A stretch of DNA of 64,000 nt from Marivirga arenosa (GTDB lineage Bacteria; Bacteroidota; Bacteroidia; Cytophagales; Cyclobacteriaceae). This document shows, piece by piece, positions 1-9,196 of this stretch. The translations under genes and the position numbers were made by a program. The stretch lies in NCBI RefSeq assembly GCF_030503875.2, contig NZ_CP129968.2, forward strand, positions 992,001-1,056,000, read 5' to 3'. Position 1 is the stretch's first letter; every line of letters starts with the position of its first letter. The notes under the pieces were generated by a model that saw nothing but the letters and a program-made list of their open reading frames with translations, did no database searches and was not told where the DNA came from.

Positions 1-745
1 CAGCAGTAGCGTTCATGGCGTTTATTTTACCAAAAAAGCTTGCTACATATAGGTTTTTAGGGGTTTCATATAATTCACGAGGAGTTCCTACTTGCTGAAT
101 TTTACCGTCCTTTAAAATGGCAATCCTATCAGCAGAAGAAAGTGCATCCCGCATGTCATGAGTTACAAAAAGTGCAGTAGCTCCTGCTTTTTTAATGATG
201 TTTCTAACTTCTTCCCGAACTTGATCTTTTAATACAGCATCAAGATTACTAAATGGCTCATCTAATAAAATCAAACCTGGATTTGGGGCTAGTGCTCTTG
301 CTAAAGCTACTCTTTGCTGCTGTCCGCCAGATAAGTGATGAGGAAACCTATTAGCGTAACTACTTAATCCCACCATATCAGTTACTTCTCTTACCCTCTC
401 TTTTAAGTTTGGGAATTGTTTTTTAGAAAGTCCGAATTTAATATTTTCAGCAACTGTAAGATGAGGAAATAAAGCATAGTCTTGAAAAACCATCCCTATT
501 TTTCGCTTTTCAGGTTTCATGCTGAAATTATCATCCACCACCTTGTCACCATTTATCAATATTTGGCCTTTGTCTGCTTCTTCAAATCCAGCGATAAGTC
601 TTAGCAAGGTAGTTTTCCCACTTCCGCTTTCACCAACTAGTGCTAATAACTCCCCTTTATTCACTGTTAAATTTGCATCATTAACAGCGTATTGGAGTTT
701 CTTACCAAATCTCTTATGTAAATTTTTAATTGATAATACTTCCAT
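1..745 (-). CDS. fbpC: Iron(III) ABC transporter, ATP-binding subunit (C-terminus outside window)
   Basis: ATPase that powers ferric-iron import at the inner face of the cytoplasmic membrane. The visible 248 codons hold the whole ABC core: Walker A GESGSGKTT, Q-loop VFQDYALFPH, signature LSGGQQQRVALARAL, Walker B LILLDEPFSNLD and H-loop VTHD. The match is to the FbpC/PotA group. The ATG at 745 lies inside the 3' end of the permease gene, a 20-base overlap, so the two are translationally coupled and form one complex. The C-terminal regulatory part runs off the left edge of the window. The ferric substrate is inferred from the neighbouring binding protein; the ATPase alone does not show it. Confidence 0.9.
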   Translation of the reverse strand, partial: MEVLSIKNLHKRFGKKLQYAVNDANLTVNKGELLALVGESGSGKTTLLRLIAGFEEADKGQILINGDKVVDDNFSMKPEKRKIGMVFQDYALFPHLTVAENIKFGLSKKQFPNLKERVREVTDMVGLSSYANRFPHHLSGGQQQRVALARALAPNPGLILLDEPFSNLDAVLKDQVREEVRNIIKKAGATALFVTHDMRDALSSADRIAILKDGKIQQVGTPRELYETPKNLYVASFFGKINAMNATA

Positions 746-2393
746 CAGCTTTCGTTGATTTCATTAAACGGTTAAGTATGATAATAGGTATGGTACCAAT
801 TATAATAATAATTAATGATGGTGTTGCTGATTCAGCAATTAATTCATCACTAGCCAATTCATAGGCTTTAGTGGCTAAAGTATGGAAATTAAAAGGTCTT
901 AGAATTAAGGTTAAGGGTAATTCTTTTAAAATATCTACAAAAATTAAGATACCTCCTGATATTAAGGCTCCTTTGATCAAGGGAAGGTTTACTTTCATTA
1001 AGGTTTTGAATGATCCTGCACCTAATGAATAAGAAGCCTCATCAATACTACTTCCAGTCTTTTTAAATGCAGCCTCTATTGGATTTAAAGAAACTGTTAA
1101 GAAGCGAACGATATAGGCAAAAGTTAGAGCGAAAATAGTCCCGCTAAATATCAAACCTATTTTCATATCGAAGCTTTCTTCCCAGGTGTTAATTAAGAAT
1201 TTATCTAAACCTAATAAAGGAATCATAATGCCAATGGCAATTACTGCGCCCGGAATTGAATAGCCCATTGCAGCGAACTTCGCTAAAAAGCTGAAAAATC
1301 TATTTTTATTTACTTTAACAGCAAATAAAATAATGACTGAGATACTAACACAAAGTATTGCTGCAATTATAGCTAGCCCAAAGCTATTAGCCATTAAAAT
1401 AAGGAAGTCAAAATCTAATATTTTTTTAATGGTTTGGAATGACCACAGAATTAATTGAAAAACAGGAGCCAGGAATCCCAGGAATAGTGGAATGAAACAA
1501 ACCATCCAGGCAAAAAACTTTTTCCATCCTTTTAGCTGGTATCTTTTTAATTGCCTTCCAATTCTTGCTCCTTCATCAAACTTTACTCTTCCACGCTGAA
1601 ATCTTTCAGCCATTATCATAATGAAAATAAAGCCCATTAAAATGCCGGAAAGATTAATGGCTGAATTAGGATCCCCAAAAGAAAACCAGGCTCTAAAGAT
1701 ACCGGTTGTAAAGGTGTTGATGCCGTAATATTTTACTGCCCCATAATCATTTAAAACTTCCATCATAACCAATGAAAGTCCTCCAATGATAGCCGGTCTA
1801 CTAATGGGTAAGGCTATTCTAAAAAAGGTAGTCCATGAAGAGCTTCCTAAAATTCTGGAAGCTTCTAATAAAGTAGCAGATTGACTGATAAAGCTTGACC
1901 GCGCTACTACGTATACATAAGGGAATAATACTAATGACATTACGATGGCCACTCCCCAGAAATTCATTATATCAATATAGATTACTTCTGAGAGACCAAT
2001 ATCTCTCAAAAACACTTGAATTGGGCCTGTATAATCGAATATGCCAGCATAAGTATAAGCGGCTATGTAAGTAGGAATTGCAAGTGGTAATATTAGCATC
2101 CATTCAAAATGTCTCCTTAAAGGAATTCTGCAAGTGCTCACTATCCACGCTGAAGATACACCTAATAATAAGGTGAGAAAACTAACCACGATAACAAGCC
2201 CAATAGAATTAATGATGTAATTGGTTAATACTGTGTCAACCAAATGAGACCATACACTATCTGTCGTTTCATCAAATAGCTTAAAAAAAAGGGTATAAAT
2301 AGGTAAGCCAATAATCAGAACCAATGCAATTAATGCAAAGGCCCAACCATTGGCATACTTTTTATATTTTGAAATGGATTTTAGCTTACTCAC
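726..2393 (-). CDS. fbpB: Iron(III) ABC transporter permease, fused two-domain (FbpB/SfuB-like)
   Basis: Membrane channel of the ferric-iron importer. At 555 residues it carries two MetI-type permease halves, roughly residues 50-260 and 340-545, with about twelve hydrophobic segments. Each half has an EAA-type coupling loop, seen as EASRILGSSSW followed by LPISRP, and EASYSLGAGSF followed by LPLIKG. These loops dock on the ATPase. The start is GTG at 2393, only 3 bases after the stop of the binding-protein gene, with a GGAAG purine stretch just upstream in the end of that gene; no in-frame ATG fits better. Gene order (binding protein, permease, ATPase) is the usual fbpABC order. Confidence 0.92.
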   Translation of the reverse strand: MSKLKSISKYKKYANGWAFALIALVLIIGLPIYTLFFKLFDETTDSVWSHLVDTVLTNYIINSIGLVIVVSFLTLLLGVSSAWIVSTCRIPLRRHFEWMLILPLAIPTYIAAYTYAGIFDYTGPIQVFLRDIGLSEVIYIDIMNFWGVAIVMSLVLFPYVYVVARSSFISQSATLLEASRILGSSSWTTFFRIALPISRPAIIGGLSLVMMEVLNDYGAVKYYGINTFTTGIFRAWFSFGDPNSAINLSGILMGFIFIMIMAERFQRGRVKFDEGARIGRQLKRYQLKGWKKFFAWMVCFIPLFLGFLAPVFQLILWSFQTIKKILDFDFLILMANSFGLAIIAAILCVSISVIILFAVKVNKNRFFSFLAKFAAMGYSIPGAVIAIGIMIPLLGLDKFLINTWEESFDMKIGLIFSGTIFALTFAYIVRFLTVSLNPIEAAFKKTGSSIDEASYSLGAGSFKTLMKVNLPLIKGALISGGILIFVDILKELPLTLILRPFNFHTLATKAYELASDELIAESATPSLIIIIIGTIPIIILNRLMKSTKADGSIIN

Positions 2394-2396
2394 AAA

Positions 2397-3449
2397 TTAC
2401 TTCCAACCCGCTCTGTCAAATATTTTAACTGCTAAATCATTCTTTTCACCCAAAACTGATAAGTTAAGGCTGTCTTGTTTGAATTCACCCCAAGCCTTTA
2501 AAGTAGGTGCCCATTCAACTTTTTGGTTTACAGGATATTCATAATTCACACCAGCAAAAACTTTTTGAGCTTCTTCAGAAACTAAGAATTCAATAAATTT
2601 GATCGCGTTTTCTTTATTTGGAGCATATTTAGCAACTCCGGCACCACTTACATTAATGTGAGCACCTCTTCCATCCTGATTTGGAAACAAGATTTCAACT
2701 GCTTCAGCTACTTTTACTTCTTCTTCACTTGAAGAGTTTAACATTTTACCTAAGTAATAAGTGTTTGATACAGCAACATCTCCTTCTCCGGCAAAAACAG
2801 CTTTTATTTGATCTCTATCTCCACCTTTAGGGTCTCTTGCCATATTTTCAACTACACCTTCTGCCCATGCAGTTGCAGCTTCTTCTCCATTATGAGCAAT
2901 TATAGAGGCCATTAATGATTGATTATAGATATTAGATGAAGAACGGATTAATAATCTTCCTTTAATTTCAGGATTAGCGAGTGCTTCGTAAGTCGAAATT
3001 TTCTCTGGAGAGATGTTTTCTGGATTGTAAACAATTACTCTTCCTCTCACTGTAAGTCCAAACCAATTATTGTCTACATCTCTAAGATTAGCAGGAATAG
3101 TAGTATTTAAATTTTCAGATTCAACTGATTGTAATAATCCTGCTTCTTTGGCTCTATGTAACCTACCTGCATCCACAGTAATCAAAACATCAGCTGGAGA
3201 ATTTTCTCCTTCTAATTTCATTTTCTGAATTAATTCATCTGCATTGGCATTTACAACATTTACTTTAATGCCTGTTTTTTCTTCAAAATCTTTGAAAAGT
3301 TGCTGATCAGCTTCGTAATGCCTATGTGTATAAACATTTACTTCTTGGTTTTCATTTTCTGATGCTGACTCACCTTCCTTGTTTGAAGTCGATTGGCTAC
3401 ATGACCAAATTGTAGCTAAGGCAAAAATTGTTATTAAAATATGTCTCAT
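2397..3449 (-). CDS. fbpA: Iron(III) ABC transporter substrate-binding lipoprotein (FbpA/FutA family)
   Basis: Captures ferric iron in the periplasm and hands it to the permease. The 350-residue protein starts with a lipoprotein signal, MRHILITIFALATIWSC, with lipidated Cys17, then an acidic linker. The mature part has the family's landmarks, including VNVYTHRHYEADQQLFKDFE near the start, the hinge-region stretch ADVLITVDAGRLHRAKEAGL, and SNTYYLGKM followed by the late NVSGAGVAKYAPN segment. Tyr pairs such as the one in SNTYY bind iron in characterised homologues. First gene of the operon; the promoter must lie in the 135-base gap shared with divergent oxyR. Confidence 0.92.
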   Translation of the reverse strand: MRHILITIFALATIWSCSQSTSNKEGESASENENQEVNVYTHRHYEADQQLFKDFEEKTGIKVNVVNANADELIQKMKLEGENSPADVLITVDAGRLHRAKEAGLLQSVESENLNTTIPANLRDVDNNWFGLTVRGRVIVYNPENISPEKISTYEALANPEIKGRLLIRSSSNIYNQSLMASIIAHNGEEAATAWAEGVVENMARDPKGGDRDQIKAVFAGEGDVAVSNTYYLGKMLNSSSEEEVKVAEAVEILFPNQDGRGAHINVSGAGVAKYAPNKENAIKFIEFLVSEEAQKVFAGVNYEYPVNQKVEWAPTLKAWGEFKQDSLNLSVLGEKNDLAVKIFDRAGWK

Positions 3450-3502
3450 TATTATAGGAGCGTTTAAAATTCGAGTGCAAATTTAATCATAATTGGATTA
3501 AT

Positions 3503-3529
3503 TCTAAATAATAGCGGTATTATTTTAGA
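3503..3529. promoter_or_regulatory. Palindromic operator candidate between fbpA and oxyR
   Basis: The 135-base divergent gap holds AATAATAGCGGTATTATT (3507-3524), an 18-bp palindrome with a mismatch at only one symmetric pair. The arms extend outward as TCTAAA on the left and TTTAGA on the right with a one-base offset, giving a 27-bp element. It sits where one regulator could control both genes. OxyR (autoregulation) or an iron regulator such as Fur are the obvious candidates; the sequence does not say which. Confidence 0.5.
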
Positions 3530-3584
3530 TCAATTAATTAAATTGCAACCGTAAATATTTCATACCCAAAAATAGTTTGAATAC

Positions 3585-4526
3585 ATGAAAGCGACCATTT
3601 CTCAATTAGAGTACATTATTGCTTTAGATACTTATCGTCATTTTGGAAAGGCAGCCGAAAACTGCTTCATCACACAACCTACTTTGAGTATGCAAATCAA
3701 TAAGTTAGAGGATAACTTGGGTGTGAAGATATTTGACAGAAGCCGTCAGCCTGTAGTGCCCACTGAATTAGGTGCAATGATACTAGAGCAAGCAAGGAAA
3801 GTTGTGACGGAGGCTAAAAAGATGGAGGAGATCATTGAAGATCAAAAATTGGAAGTGTCAGGAACCCTGAAAATAGGCGTAATTCCAACCATCGCACCTT
3901 ATTTATTACCATTGTTTGCCAAAAGCTTTATGGATAAATATCCTTCTATTCAAATTCAGGTAGAAGAACTCATTACAGAAGATACTTTAGCTAAAATTAA
4001 ATCTGAAGCATTAGATGTAGGAATAGTAGTTGGGCCATTAAATGATAAAGCGCTTCGTGAAATACCGATCTACTATGAAAAGTTTTTTGGTTATGCGAAT
4101 AAGACTGATCTCGAGCCTCAGGATAAACTTATAACAGGAGAAGATTTACAAAATAATGAATTGTGGTTACTGAATGAGGGCCATTGCTTTAGAGAGCAGG
4201 TTTTAAATATTTGTCAAAATAGAAATTTTGATAATGTATTAAACTATCAAAGTGGTTCTTTGGAAGCTTTGAAAAGAATGGTGGATAAACAAGGCGGGGT
4301 AACGCTATTGCCTGAATTGGCTACTTTAGATTTGACAGATGAAGACAAAAAGAAATTAAGGTACTTTAAAAAGCCTACTCCTTTTAGAGAAGTAAGCTTG
4401 GTGATGAAAAGAGATTATTTGAAAAGAAGAATAATAGAAGCCCTTCAAAAAGAAATAATTGATCACCTTCCAATTGAAATGAAACAAAGGGAAGAAAATG
4501 AATTACAGGTGATTAATTGGAGGTGA
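3585..4526 (+). CDS. oxyR: Hydrogen-peroxide sensor OxyR, LysR family
   Basis: LysR-type transcription factor that senses peroxide by a disulfide switch. Residues 1-60 are the winged helix (FGKAAENCFITQPTLSMQIN). The effector domain carries LLNEGHCFREQVLNIC, with Cys201 and Cys210 spaced as in the redox pair Cys199/Cys208 of E. coli OxyR. This pair distinguishes OxyR from other LysR proteins. Length 313 is normal for the family. It is divergent from the iron importer, which fits the known need to limit iron uptake under peroxide stress; direct control of that operon is an inference. Confidence 0.93.
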   Translation: MKATISQLEYIIALDTYRHFGKAAENCFITQPTLSMQINKLEDNLGVKIFDRSRQPVVPTELGAMILEQARKVVTEAKKMEEIIEDQKLEVSGTLKIGVIPTIAPYLLPLFAKSFMDKYPSIQIQVEELITEDTLAKIKSEALDVGIVVGPLNDKALREIPIYYEKFFGYANKTDLEPQDKLITGEDLQNNELWLLNEGHCFREQVLNICQNRNFDNVLNYQSGSLEALKRMVDKQGGVTLLPELATLDLTDEDKKKLRYFKKPTPFREVSLVMKRDYLKRRIIEALQKEIIDHLPIEMKQREENELQVINWR

Positions 4527-4550
4527 GATAATTTAAGTATATTTATCTCA
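4524..4550. terminator. Weak hairpin between convergent genes
   Basis: TGAGATAA (4524-4531) and TTATCTCA (4543-4550) form an 8-bp stem over the oxyR stop codon, before the convergent lipoprotein gene. There is no clean T run, so termination is only possible, not clear. Confidence 0.25.
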
Positions 4551-4583
4551 TCCCTGATCTTAACTAGTTTTTGTCCTTTTGAA

Positions 4584-5297
4584 TTATGGTAACGGATTTT
4601 TGCTAATAAATACTAAAGCTGGTGAATTTCTGTCTCCTGAGTTAATTTTACCATCATCTTTTATAGTTCCGTAGGATGCTGCAACATATAATCTATTTTC
4701 TTCATCTAGATATAGATTATTTAAAATATATTCAAAAGGAATGTCAAGTATTTCTGTGTAATTATTAACTGTTTTTTCAATTTTTGATGCCGTTAAGTAA
4801 TTTGAAACACTCCCATCGATTGTAAGATAATTCCATTCGGTTTTATAGCTGACACCATTTTCAGTTTCAACATATTTAATCGGCACTTTTAAGTCAGGAA
4901 AATAAGTATTATTAGTCTCTTGCCAAGAAAAGCCTTTATCAGTAGAAAAGCCCGAAACAGAACTTGCAAAATCAAAATCATCACCTTGTCCGTAGACACC
5001 AAAAATAAATAAGCTGTCATTTCTTTTCAATAAACCAGGCATTGGCCCGGAAAAATCAGCAACCTCATCCCAGGTTTCTCCTGAATTATCACTTGCATAA
5101 ACTTTAGTCTCTGTAGTAACTACTAATACATCATCAATACTTCCGTTGATTGCGTATGCTGCTTCTCCATTAGGGATTTGTAGTACTGTCCATTCTTCAT
5201 ATCTTTCTTGAACTATCATAGGTTTGGAATTGAATGGTTCGCAGGATACGCAAGCTAGAGAAACTAACGCGAAAGCTATTTTTGCAATTTGGTTCAT
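4584..5297 (-). CDS. Lipoprotein with BNR/Asp-box repeats
   Basis: A 237-residue lipoprotein of unknown role. The signal peptide ends in the lipobox ACVSC with Cys19. Two Asp-box motifs of the sortilin/sialidase type are visible, SDNSGETWDEV and STDKGFSWQET, which normally sit in beta-propeller blades. The protein is too short for a full propeller, so it may be a partial or small variant. No catalytic residues can be assigned. It is convergent with oxyR and appears to be a single-gene unit. Confidence 0.75.
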   Translation of the reverse strand: MNQIAKIAFALVSLACVSCEPFNSKPMIVQERYEEWTVLQIPNGEAAYAINGSIDDVLVVTTETKVYASDNSGETWDEVADFSGPMPGLLKRNDSLFIFGVYGQGDDFDFASSVSGFSTDKGFSWQETNNTYFPDLKVPIKYVETENGVSYKTEWNYLTIDGSVSNYLTASKIEKTVNNYTEILDIPFEYILNNLYLDEENRLYVAASYGTIKDDGKINSGDRNSPALVFISKNPLP

Positions 5298-5443
5298 TGA
5301 ATTTATTTTTGGTTAAATGTATATGTCAAAAGTATAAGTTTTTATTTATGATAGCAATACGTATCTTTATAAAGAAGAAAAGCAAAAAAATCGATAATAT
5401 CTAAATTTTTCGTAAATTAAGTTCCGAGATAATAGTAGTTTAT

Positions 5444-5734
5444 ATGAAAAAAGATATAGGAAGAAATGATCCTTGTTATTGTGGAAGTGGTAAGAAGTAT
5501 AAAAACTGCCATATGGGTAAAGAATCCTCAGGAATCAATAACAATAAGAACTTAATGTATATTACTATCATGATAGTGATAGTGGCGATCGCTGGCTTTT
5601 CAATTTATTATAATGCGCAGCAAACTCCTGTTCAGAATACAAATTCACAAAGCACTCCAGTTCCACCGCCACCTGGTGAAGCACCTCCTGGTAAAGTATG
5701 GTCATCTGCTCACGGCCATTGGCACGACAAATAA
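5444..5734 (+). CDS. SEC-C zinc-motif membrane protein, 96 aa
   Basis: Small protein with an N-terminal SEC-C metal-binding motif (residues about 5-23, core [15 protein letters not shown]). This CxC...CH zinc site is shared with the SecA C-terminus. A transmembrane helix follows (about 37-57), then a Pro-rich stretch ([13 protein letters not shown]) and a His-rich tail ending [10 protein letters not shown]. The Cys cluster should lie in the cytoplasm and the Pro/His tail outside the membrane. Function unknown; SEC-C motifs can bind ribosomes or SecB, which would suit a membrane-anchored adaptor, but that is inference. Confidence 0.8.
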   Translation: MKKDIGRNDPCYCGSGKKYKNCHMGKESSGINNNKNLMYITIMIVIVAIAGFSIYYNAQQTPVQNTNSQSTPVPPPPGEAPPGKVWSSAHGHWHDK

Positions 5735-5799
5735 AAGGTCTCATTGCTTTGAACTTCCATAAAAGCATTAGTTTTGTGTCGTAAAATTCTAATAGCCTT

Positions 5800-6609
5800 A
5801 TGTTCAAAGCAATTTGTACTGATATCGATGGTACTTTACTAAATCCAGACAGAAAGCTTTCACAGCGAACAATCGATATCATTAAAAGTATAAAAGATGA
5901 TGTGCATATCATTTTAGCATCTAGTAGGATGCCGGCTGCAATGCGTCATCTTCAACAAACTTTAGAGATTATGGATCAGCCTTTAATTTGTTATAATGGC
6001 GGGTTTATCATTTCTCAGAAAGAAGGAGTTAAAGTTTTGGACTCTGTTAGCATTCCATTTGATCTAACAAATTATATCGCAAATTGGAGCCACGGTAAAA
6101 ATTTGCATGCTAGTTTTTATGTTGAAGACGAATGGTATGCACCTTCTGAAGATCAGTGGACAAAAAGAGAGGTAAACAATACTCAAGTTCAAGCTAGCAT
6201 ATTGCCGGGCCTTGAACTCATGAAAAGTTGGGAAGCCTCTCAAATAGGCGCTCATAAAATAATGTGCATGGGAGAGCCAGCCCTTATAGATGCTTTGATT
6301 GAGGATTTAAAAAGTCAAAAAGCACCCCTTCACTTATACAGATCAAAAGATACCTATCTTGAAATAGCTCCTTTAGCAATATCAAAAGCAAGTGCATTAA
6401 ATCAATTATTGGACAAAGAACTCAATTTCGAGATGAAGGATGTGATTGCTTTTGGTGATAATTATAATGACATAGAAATGTTAACGGCTGTTGGATGTGG
6501 CGTAGCAGTAGGGAATGCCAAAGAGGAAGTGAAAAGTATTGCCAATGAAATTACGCTGCCAGGTAAAGAAGATGGAGTAGCAGTAACTCTTGAGAAGTAT
6601 TTTAGTTAA
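5800..6609 (+). CDS. HAD-superfamily Cof-type phosphatase
   Basis: Magnesium-dependent sugar-phosphate or nucleotide phosphatase of the Cof/YidA subfamily. The 269-residue protein has the nucleophile motif DIDGTLLNP (Asp8/Asp10), motif II around LASSR, a class IIb cap in the middle, and the C-terminal metal motif FGDNYNDIEML. The ATG at 5800 starts the domain without extra residues. Exact substrate cannot be told from sequence. Confidence 0.92.
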   Translation: MFKAICTDIDGTLLNPDRKLSQRTIDIIKSIKDDVHIILASSRMPAAMRHLQQTLEIMDQPLICYNGGFIISQKEGVKVLDSVSIPFDLTNYIANWSHGKNLHASFYVEDEWYAPSEDQWTKREVNNTQVQASILPGLELMKSWEASQIGAHKIMCMGEPALIDALIEDLKSQKAPLHLYRSKDTYLEIAPLAISKASALNQLLDKELNFEMKDVIAFGDNYNDIEMLTAVGCGVAVGNAKEEVKSIANEITLPGKEDGVAVTLEKYFS

Positions 6610-6652
6610 AAGAAGAATAGATTTTTATTCATCATTTTTCTCAAACTTTTTT

Positions 6653-8179
6653 ATGGAAATCATTAGTAATATTATTAAAGCAGCAATTGAGGTAGGAAGT
6701 AAACTTAAGCGCCATGAAACTCCAGTTGAATCGCAAAAGGAAACCTTAAAGGAGCTACTTCAAAAATCAAAAAATACTGCCTTTGGTAAATATTACGGAT
6801 TTGAATCTTTATTAAACACTAAAAACTTTCAGCAAGAATTTGCGAAGGAGATTCCCTATCATGATTATGATGATATGGAATTCTGGTGGAGAAAATCATA
6901 TGAGGGGAAGCCTGATATTTGTTGGCCAGAAAAAGTAGATAATTTTGCAGTAAGCTCAGGCACTACGGGCCATAGTAAACATATACCCGTGACAGATGAA
7001 ATGTTGGAAAGCATTCGTAATGCTGGTTTGCAGCAGGTATTGAGTTTATCTAATTTTAAAGATCTCCCTGAAAGCTTTTATACTAAGCAAATTCTAATGC
7101 TAGGCTCTAGCACTAATCTAGATGAAAAAGCGGGACATCTTGAAGGTGAAATAAGTGGGATAAGCGCTGCAAATATACCAAATTGGTTTCATGCTTTCTA
7201 TAAACCAGGTCAAGAAATAAGCAGTATCGATGATTGGGATAGCAGAGTTGAAGCCATTGCAAAAGAAGCCAAAAATTGGGATATAGGATCTATTTCAGGA
7301 ATTCCTTCCTGGATTGAACTAATGCTCCAGCGTGTGATGGAATATCATAAGGTTGATTCTATCCATGATATTTGGCCGAATCTTGCGGTTTATACTTCTG
7401 GTGGTGTAGCACTTGATCCCTACAAAAAAAGCTTTGAGAAGCTATTCAGTAAACCAGTACAATACATCGATACTTATCTAGCCTCTGAGGGTTATTTGGC
7501 TACTCAGGTAAGGCCTGAAACAGATGCTATGCAATTGATCTATGATAATGGTGTCTATTTTGAATTTGTGCCCTTTGATGAAGATAGCATATTAGAATCA
7601 GGAAAGATAAATCCAGAGAAAAAAGCACTCAACATTTCTCAGGTTGAAGAAGGTAAAGAGTACATTTTATTGATATCAACGGTAAGTGGAACCTGGCGCT
7701 ATATGATTGGGGATACTATAAAATTTACTGATGTAGGTCGATCAGAAATAAAAATCACAGGTAGAACAAAATTCTTTCTTAACGTTGTGGGTTCTCAACT
7801 TTCAGTCAATAAAATGGATGATGCTATTGAAAGTTTAAATGAAGAATTTCCTATTAATATTAAAGAATTTACTGTGGCTGCAGTTAAAGAAAATGATGAA
7901 TACATTCACCATTGGTATTTAGGAGTGGAGGATTTGAATAAAGGTTTTGATCATTCAGAAATAAAAGATCATTTAGACCAAAAACTTAAGAACAATAATA
8001 AAAATTATAAAGTTGCTCGAGATAAGGCATTAAAAGATGTTAAAGTTGATATTGTTTCTGTAGATCAATTTATTGCTTGGAATGATCAGAATAAGAAAAA
8101 GGGCGGACAAGTAAAGATGGCTAAAGTTATGAAAGAGGAGGCCTTTAGAGAATGGCAGGAATTTATAGCCAATCAATAA
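6653..8179 (+). CDS. GH3-family acyl-adenylating enzyme
   Basis: Bacterial relative of plant GH3 acyl-acid-amido synthetases (ANL superfamily), which adenylate a carboxylic acid and join it to an amine. Visible motifs are the ATP-phosphate loop SSGTTGHSKHIP, YTSGGVALDPY, the YxxSE-type motif YLASEG, and YMIGDTIKF, followed by a smaller C-terminal domain. I chose the ATG at 6653 (508 residues), because the longer reading from 6590 adds residues that overlap the upstream phosphatase and lack conservation signs. Substrate is unknown; bacterial members are largely uncharacterised. Confidence 0.85.
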   Translation: MEIISNIIKAAIEVGSKLKRHETPVESQKETLKELLQKSKNTAFGKYYGFESLLNTKNFQQEFAKEIPYHDYDDMEFWWRKSYEGKPDICWPEKVDNFAVSSGTTGHSKHIPVTDEMLESIRNAGLQQVLSLSNFKDLPESFYTKQILMLGSSTNLDEKAGHLEGEISGISAANIPNWFHAFYKPGQEISSIDDWDSRVEAIAKEAKNWDIGSISGIPSWIELMLQRVMEYHKVDSIHDIWPNLAVYTSGGVALDPYKKSFEKLFSKPVQYIDTYLASEGYLATQVRPETDAMQLIYDNGVYFEFVPFDEDSILESGKINPEKKALNISQVEEGKEYILLISTVSGTWRYMIGDTIKFTDVGRSEIKITGRTKFFLNVVGSQLSVNKMDDAIESLNEEFPINIKEFTVAAVKENDEYIHHWYLGVEDLNKGFDHSEIKDHLDQKLKNNNKNYKVARDKALKDVKVDIVSVDQFIAWNDQNKKKGGQVKMAKVMKEEAFREWQEFIANQ

Positions 8180-8200
8180 GTCCGAATAGAATAGAGTTTA

Positions 8201-8208
8201 TATCTTTG
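8201..8208 (+). promoter_or_regulatory. Bacteroidota -7 promoter element (TATCTTTG)
   Basis: TATCTTTG matches the TAnnTTTG -7 element of the Bacteroidota primary sigma factor and lies 25 bases before the epimerase ATG. No convincing -33 TTG is seen at the right distance. Confidence 0.4.
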
Positions 8209-8233
8209 CCTTCAATTCAAATAAGCTTTAAGG

Positions 8234-9196
8234 ATGTCAAAAAAGAATATCATAATTACTGGCGGTGCAGGTTTTATAGGCTCTAATTTAGTTGCTAAAT
8301 ACCTAGAAGATGACAGAGTAGGCAAAGTAAGAGTAATTGACAACCTCTCAAATGGATATTATAGTAATATCAAAGAATTTGAAGGACATCCGAAATTTGA
8401 GTTTTTTGAAGAGGATATCTGTGATTATGATAAGATGTTGGAATTGACCAAAGGCTTTGATTTAATTAGTCATCAAGCTGCATTAGGATCAGTTCCGCGT
8501 TCTATAGAAAACCCAATGTTAAGTACTAAGGTGAATATTGATGGAACCGTCAATATTTTGCACGCTGCTGTACAGAATAAAATTGATAGAGTAGTTCTAG
8601 CTTGTTCTTCCAGTACTTATGGAGATAGCCCTAACTTACCTAAGCAAGAAGATATTATCGGAAAGCCCTTAAGTCCGTATGCAGTTACTAAATATGCAGT
8701 AGAATTATATGCTGAAGTATTTCAGAAAACCTATGGATTAGATTTTATTGGCTTACGGTATTTCAACATTTTTGGCCCCAGGCAAAATCCGGACAACCCT
8801 TATGCTGCGGTAATACCGATCTTTTGTAAAGCTTTTATTCACGATAATACACCAACCATAAATGGTGATGGTCATACCAGTAGAGACTTTACTTTTGTTG
8901 AAAATGCATTGCATGCAAATGATTTGGCCTTATTTACTGAAAACAAGGAAGCTTTAAATCAAATTTACAATGTAGCTTGTGGTGACCAGATGAGCCTAAA
9001 TGATATGATTTCTTTATTGAATGAAATTAGTGGCAAATCAATTGAGCCAAATTATGGACCAGAACGACCAGGAGATGTAAAACACTCAAAAGCGGACATT
9101 TCTAAAATTGCAAATCTTTTAGGTTATACGCCACAAGTTCGTTTTAAAGAAGGTTTGGCGAGAGTATATGATTGGTATAAAGAAATGGGCTTTTAA
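8234..9196 (+). CDS. NAD-dependent nucleotide-sugar epimerase (WbpP/TviC-like)
   Basis: Extended short-chain dehydrogenase that probably interconverts UDP-GlcNAc and UDP-GalNAc (or UDP-glucose/galactose) at C4. Evidence is the Rossmann motif GGAGFIGSN, the SSSTYG serine, the catalytic pair in YAVTK, HQAALGSVPRSI and LRYFNIFGPRQNPDNPYAAV. The ALGSVPRSI segment and the short 320-residue form resemble WbpP-type UDP-HexNAc 4-epimerases more than GalE. No other glycan genes lie beside it, so the pathway (capsule or O-antigen) is inferred only from the family. Confidence 0.85.
   Translation: MSKKNIIITGGAGFIGSNLVAKYLEDDRVGKVRVIDNLSNGYYSNIKEFEGHPKFEFFEEDICDYDKMLELTKGFDLISHQAALGSVPRSIENPMLSTKVNIDGTVNILHAAVQNKIDRVVLACSSSTYGDSPNLPKQEDIIGKPLSPYAVTKYAVELYAEVFQKTYGLDFIGLRYFNIFGPRQNPDNPYAAVIPIFCKAFIHDNTPTINGDGHTSRDFTFVENALHANDLALFTENKEALNQIYNVACGDQMSLNDMISLLNEISGKSIEPNYGPERPGDVKHSKADISKIANLLGYTPQVRFKEGLARVYDWYKEMGF

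Noticed and set aside
3573..3579. TAGTTTG as the -7 element of oxyR
   Set aside because: One base short of TAnnTTTG, only 5 bases from the ATG, and no -33 TTG lies at proper distance.
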